DNA from: an uncultured archaeon | GTDB lineage: Archaea > Korarchaeota > Korarchaeia > Korarchaeales > Korarchaeaceae | Length of the DNA stretch: 15,343 nt | Direction: 5' to 3' | Assembly: GCA_938073845.1 (NCBI GenBank) | Contig: CALJEO010000001.1 | Span: 1 to 15,343, forward strand | Shown here: piece after piece, positions 13,741 to 15,343 of the stretch | Numbering within the stretch: position 1 is the stretch's first letter | How the letters are laid out: every line of letters starts with the position of its first letter | Position numbers and translations under genes: made by a program | Notes under the pieces: model-generated | Told to the model about the DNA's origin: nothing | Seen by the model: the letters and a program-made list of their open reading frames with translations, nothing else | Database searches by the model: none

Positions 13741-14812
13741 AGGGGAGAAGATAGATTATGAGAGGCTCCTCTGTGATCTTAGAATTAAGAGGATAGATTT
13801 CGAGCTTAGATCCGCTATAAGGGAGGTTTTGGGGGAGGAGCACCACCTGCTGGAGAGGGGGGTCTTCTTCGCCCACAGCTCACTCGACTCCTTCATCGAG
13901 GACCTGAGGAAGAAAAGAATCAGGCCCTACGTCTTCACCGGCAGGGGTCCCTCGGGCCCCCTCCACATAGGTAACCTGGTCCCTTTGATGTTGGCCAAGT
14001 GGCTTCAGGAGAGGCTGAGGGCCCCTCTCTACCTGCAGGTATCGGATGACGAGAAATACTGCCTGAGACCCGACTTGAGCTTCGGAGAAGTGAGGAGGTG
14101 GGCCAGGGATAACATAGCTGAGCTCCTAGCGCTCGGGTTCGATGAGGAGAGGACGAGGGTGGTATGGGACACGGAGTGCTCCTCCTGGCTCTATCCAGCT
14201 AGCCTCATGATAGCTAAGAGGGTTAGGATATCCGAGCTGAAGGATTCCACCAAGCTGGATGATGACTCGAATCCGGGGATACTCTACTATTCCCTCCTTC
14301 AGTCCCTCCCTGCGCTGATGCTCCCCCTGTTCGCTGACGGGAGCTTCAGGTGCGTGGTGCCGATGGCCGTGGATCAGCACCCCCTGATGCTACCCTCCCT
14401 GCTGGCGGCCAGGAGGATGGGGCTCAGGGAGCCGGCCCTGGTGCACTCCGTCTTCATCCCCGGGATAAGGGGTGAGCCCAAGATGGGGACCAGCAATCCT
14501 AAATCAGCTATCTTCCTATCAGAGCCCCTGGAATCGGCTTTGATGAAGTTGGAGAGTTCTCCCTGCCCTTCCAGTGAGCTCCCTCCCGTGATCCACTACC
14601 TCAGGGTCCTCGACTCGAGGAGCTATGGGAGCGTCCTCTCCAGCTACCTTGAGAGCAGGGAGGAAGGATGCAAGCTAGCTAAGATTAGGGCTAAGGAGCT
14701 CATAGCCCATCTGCTTGAGGAACACGCCAAGAGAAAGAGGGAGTTCCTAGATAGGGTGGATGAGTTCGTGCTGAGGGAACCTCCCTTCCCCCGCGGGGCT
14801 GTGGATAGTTAA
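13703..14812 (+). CDS. trpS: Tryptophan--tRNA ligase (divergent signature motifs)
   Basis: This 369-residue class Ic enzyme attaches tryptophan to tRNA(Trp). The N terminus GFRVTPWEVKGEKIDYERLL is typical of archaeal/eukaryal TrpRS. The first signature is FTGRGPSGPLHIGNL, with HIGN (88-91) in place of HIGH. Next come LYLQVSDDEKY, the tRNA- and Trp-site region VVPMAVDQHP (usually DQDP) and LVHSVFIPGIRGEPKMGTSNPKSAIFLSE, where KMGTS (260-264) replaces KMSAS or KMSKS. The C-terminal helical anticodon-binding part is complete in length. ATG 13703 has a well-placed AGGTGATC; the GTG at 13694 adds three residues. It overlaps the phosphatase gene by 38 bases and ends the four-gene run. The altered motifs could mean a divergent but active TrpRS or a paralogue; only one TrpRS is in view. 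Confidence 0.85.
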   Translation: MIPGFRVTPWEVKGEKIDYERLLCDLRIKRIDFELRSAIREVLGEEHHLLERGVFFAHSSLDSFIEDLRKKRIRPYVFTGRGPSGPLHIGNLVPLMLAKWLQERLRAPLYLQVSDDEKYCLRPDLSFGEVRRWARDNIAELLALGFDEERTRVVWDTECSSWLYPASLMIAKRVRISELKDSTKLDDDSNPGILYYSLLQSLPALMLPLFADGSFRCVVPMAVDQHPLMLPSLLAARRMGLREPALVHSVFIPGIRGEPKMGTSNPKSAIFLSEPLESALMKLESSPCPSSELPPVIHYLRVLDSRSYGSVLSSYLESREEGCKLAKIRAKELIAHLLEEHAKRKREFLDRVDEFVLREPPFPRGAVDS

Positions 14813-14820
14813 GGTTAATA
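14811..14820 (+). promoter_or_regulatory. TATA box of the PAC2-family gene
   Basis: AAGGTTAATA, directly after the trpS stop. Its centre is about 27 bases before ATG 14844, predicting a leaderless transcript. No Shine-Dalgarno site is seen before that ATG. Confidence 0.5.
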
Positions 14821-14843
14821 GCCCCCTCGTCGAATCACCTTGG

Positions 14844-15343
14844 ATGGACATGAGCGTCGATATAATAGAGAACGCTCCAGAGATAAGGAACCCCGTGCTC
14901 ATACTCTCGGTCCCGGGAGCCGGTCTCGTCGGGACGATATCAGCCGATCACCTGATAAGGACCGCGGGCCTGGATGAGGTGGGCAAGGTGGACTCCCCCT
15001 TCCTCCCACCCGTGGTCGAGGTGAGGGACGGCGTGGCCTCGCACACCGTGAAGATATTCTCGGGCAAGGGGGTCTACGTGATCAAGGTGGAGGTCCCCCT
15101 GCCGGTGGAGCCCCTGATGAGGTTGACTGAAGCGATCCTGGACTGGGTCGCCAAGAAGAGACCTAGACTCGCCCTCGTCATCGGGGGGATACCCGATGAG
15201 AACAGGATGAACGTCGAGAGACCTCAGGTCATGACGGTCTTCAGCAGTGAGGAGGCGAAGGAGGCGGCGAACAACATAGGGGGGGAGCTCATGAAAGGGG
15301 GCTACCTCTCGGGCTATGCCGCCTACTTCCTCAGGGAGGCCAT
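14844..15343 (+). CDS. PAC2-family protein, proteasome assembly chaperone-like (3' end outside window)
   Basis: The frame stays open to the window edge (166 codons seen). The N-terminal part contains PVLILSVPGAGLVGTISADHL (residues 17-36), the glycine-rich first motif of the PAC2 family, followed by DSPFLPPVVEVRDGVASHTVKIFSGKGVYVIKVEVPLP and a helix leading to LALVIGGIPDENRM. Archaeal PAC2 proteins (PbaA/PbaB and relatives) are ATP-independent chaperones linked to 20S proteasome assembly; some have other or unknown roles, so the family is firmer than the function. I chose ATG 14844, which the TATA box at 14811-14820 places at the transcript start; ATG 14850 is also possible. It is transcribed apart from trpS although only 31 bases follow that gene's stop. 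Confidence 0.85.
   Translation, partial: MDMSVDIIENAPEIRNPVLILSVPGAGLVGTISADHLIRTAGLDEVGKVDSPFLPPVVEVRDGVASHTVKIFSGKGVYVIKVEVPLPVEPLMRLTEAILDWVAKKRPRLALVIGGIPDENRMNVERPQVMTVFSSEEAKEAANNIGGELMKGGYLSGYAAYFLREA

Noticed and set aside
1..15343. Mobile elements, CRISPR arrays, defence islands, rRNA, tRNA, SRP RNA or RNase P RNA
   Set aside because: No transposase or integrase, no regularly spaced repeats and no conserved RNA signature motifs were seen on either strand by eye.

Overview
The window is compact archaeal DNA. The signs are an XPB helicase paired with Bax1, a Taw3 wybutosine enzyme, a PAC2-family protein, DUF354 and DUF401 proteins, very heavy use of AGG (Arg) and ATA (Ile), GTG and TTG starts, and TATA-type promoters at a fixed distance from start codons. 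No bacterial -10/-35 promoters are visible. A thermophilic archaeon of the TACK group fits best. The gene style recalls Korarchaeota, but that is an impression from memory and was not tested by a search.

Layout, left to right. (1) A metallo-beta-lactamase-fold hydrolase enters from the left edge and meets, tail to tail with a 4-base overlap, a two-gene minus-strand operon: a DUF401 membrane transporter-like protein followed by a translationally coupled DUF354 glycosyltransferase-like protein. (2) After an AT-rich spacer comes a tiny two-helix membrane protein (minus). (3) Next is the XPB-Bax1 nucleotide-excision-repair pair (minus), flanked by two long gene-free stretches (3283-3597 and 6447-6862) that hold hairpins and short shared sequence motifs. 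(4) A VTT/DedA-like membrane protein (minus) is divergent from a flavin-binding PNPOx/NimA-like protein (plus), which ends back to back with the bifunctional NAD(P)HX repair enzyme NnrDE (minus). (5) A short divergent promoter region separates NnrDE from a SufC-SufB pair that has a single SufB/D scaffold. (6) A run of four overlapping plus-strand genes follows: Taw3, a CinA-N/MoCF domain protein, an MDP-1-type HAD phosphatase and a tryptophanyl-tRNA synthetase with altered signature motifs. A PAC2-family chaperone-like gene then runs off the right edge.

The window is mostly housekeeping: DNA repair, Fe-S cluster assembly, cofactor repair, tRNA modification and charging, and proteasome assembly. 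Most first genes of transcription units have a TATA-like box that puts the predicted transcript start on or within a few bases of the start codon (leaderless mRNAs), while several internal operon genes carry clear AGGTGA-type Shine-Dalgarno sites. I see no mobile element, CRISPR array, tRNA or rRNA. The less ordinary points are the coupled DUF401-DUF354 operon, the unusual TrpRS motifs, the one-scaffold Suf pair, and short sequences shared between otherwise unrelated intergenic regions.
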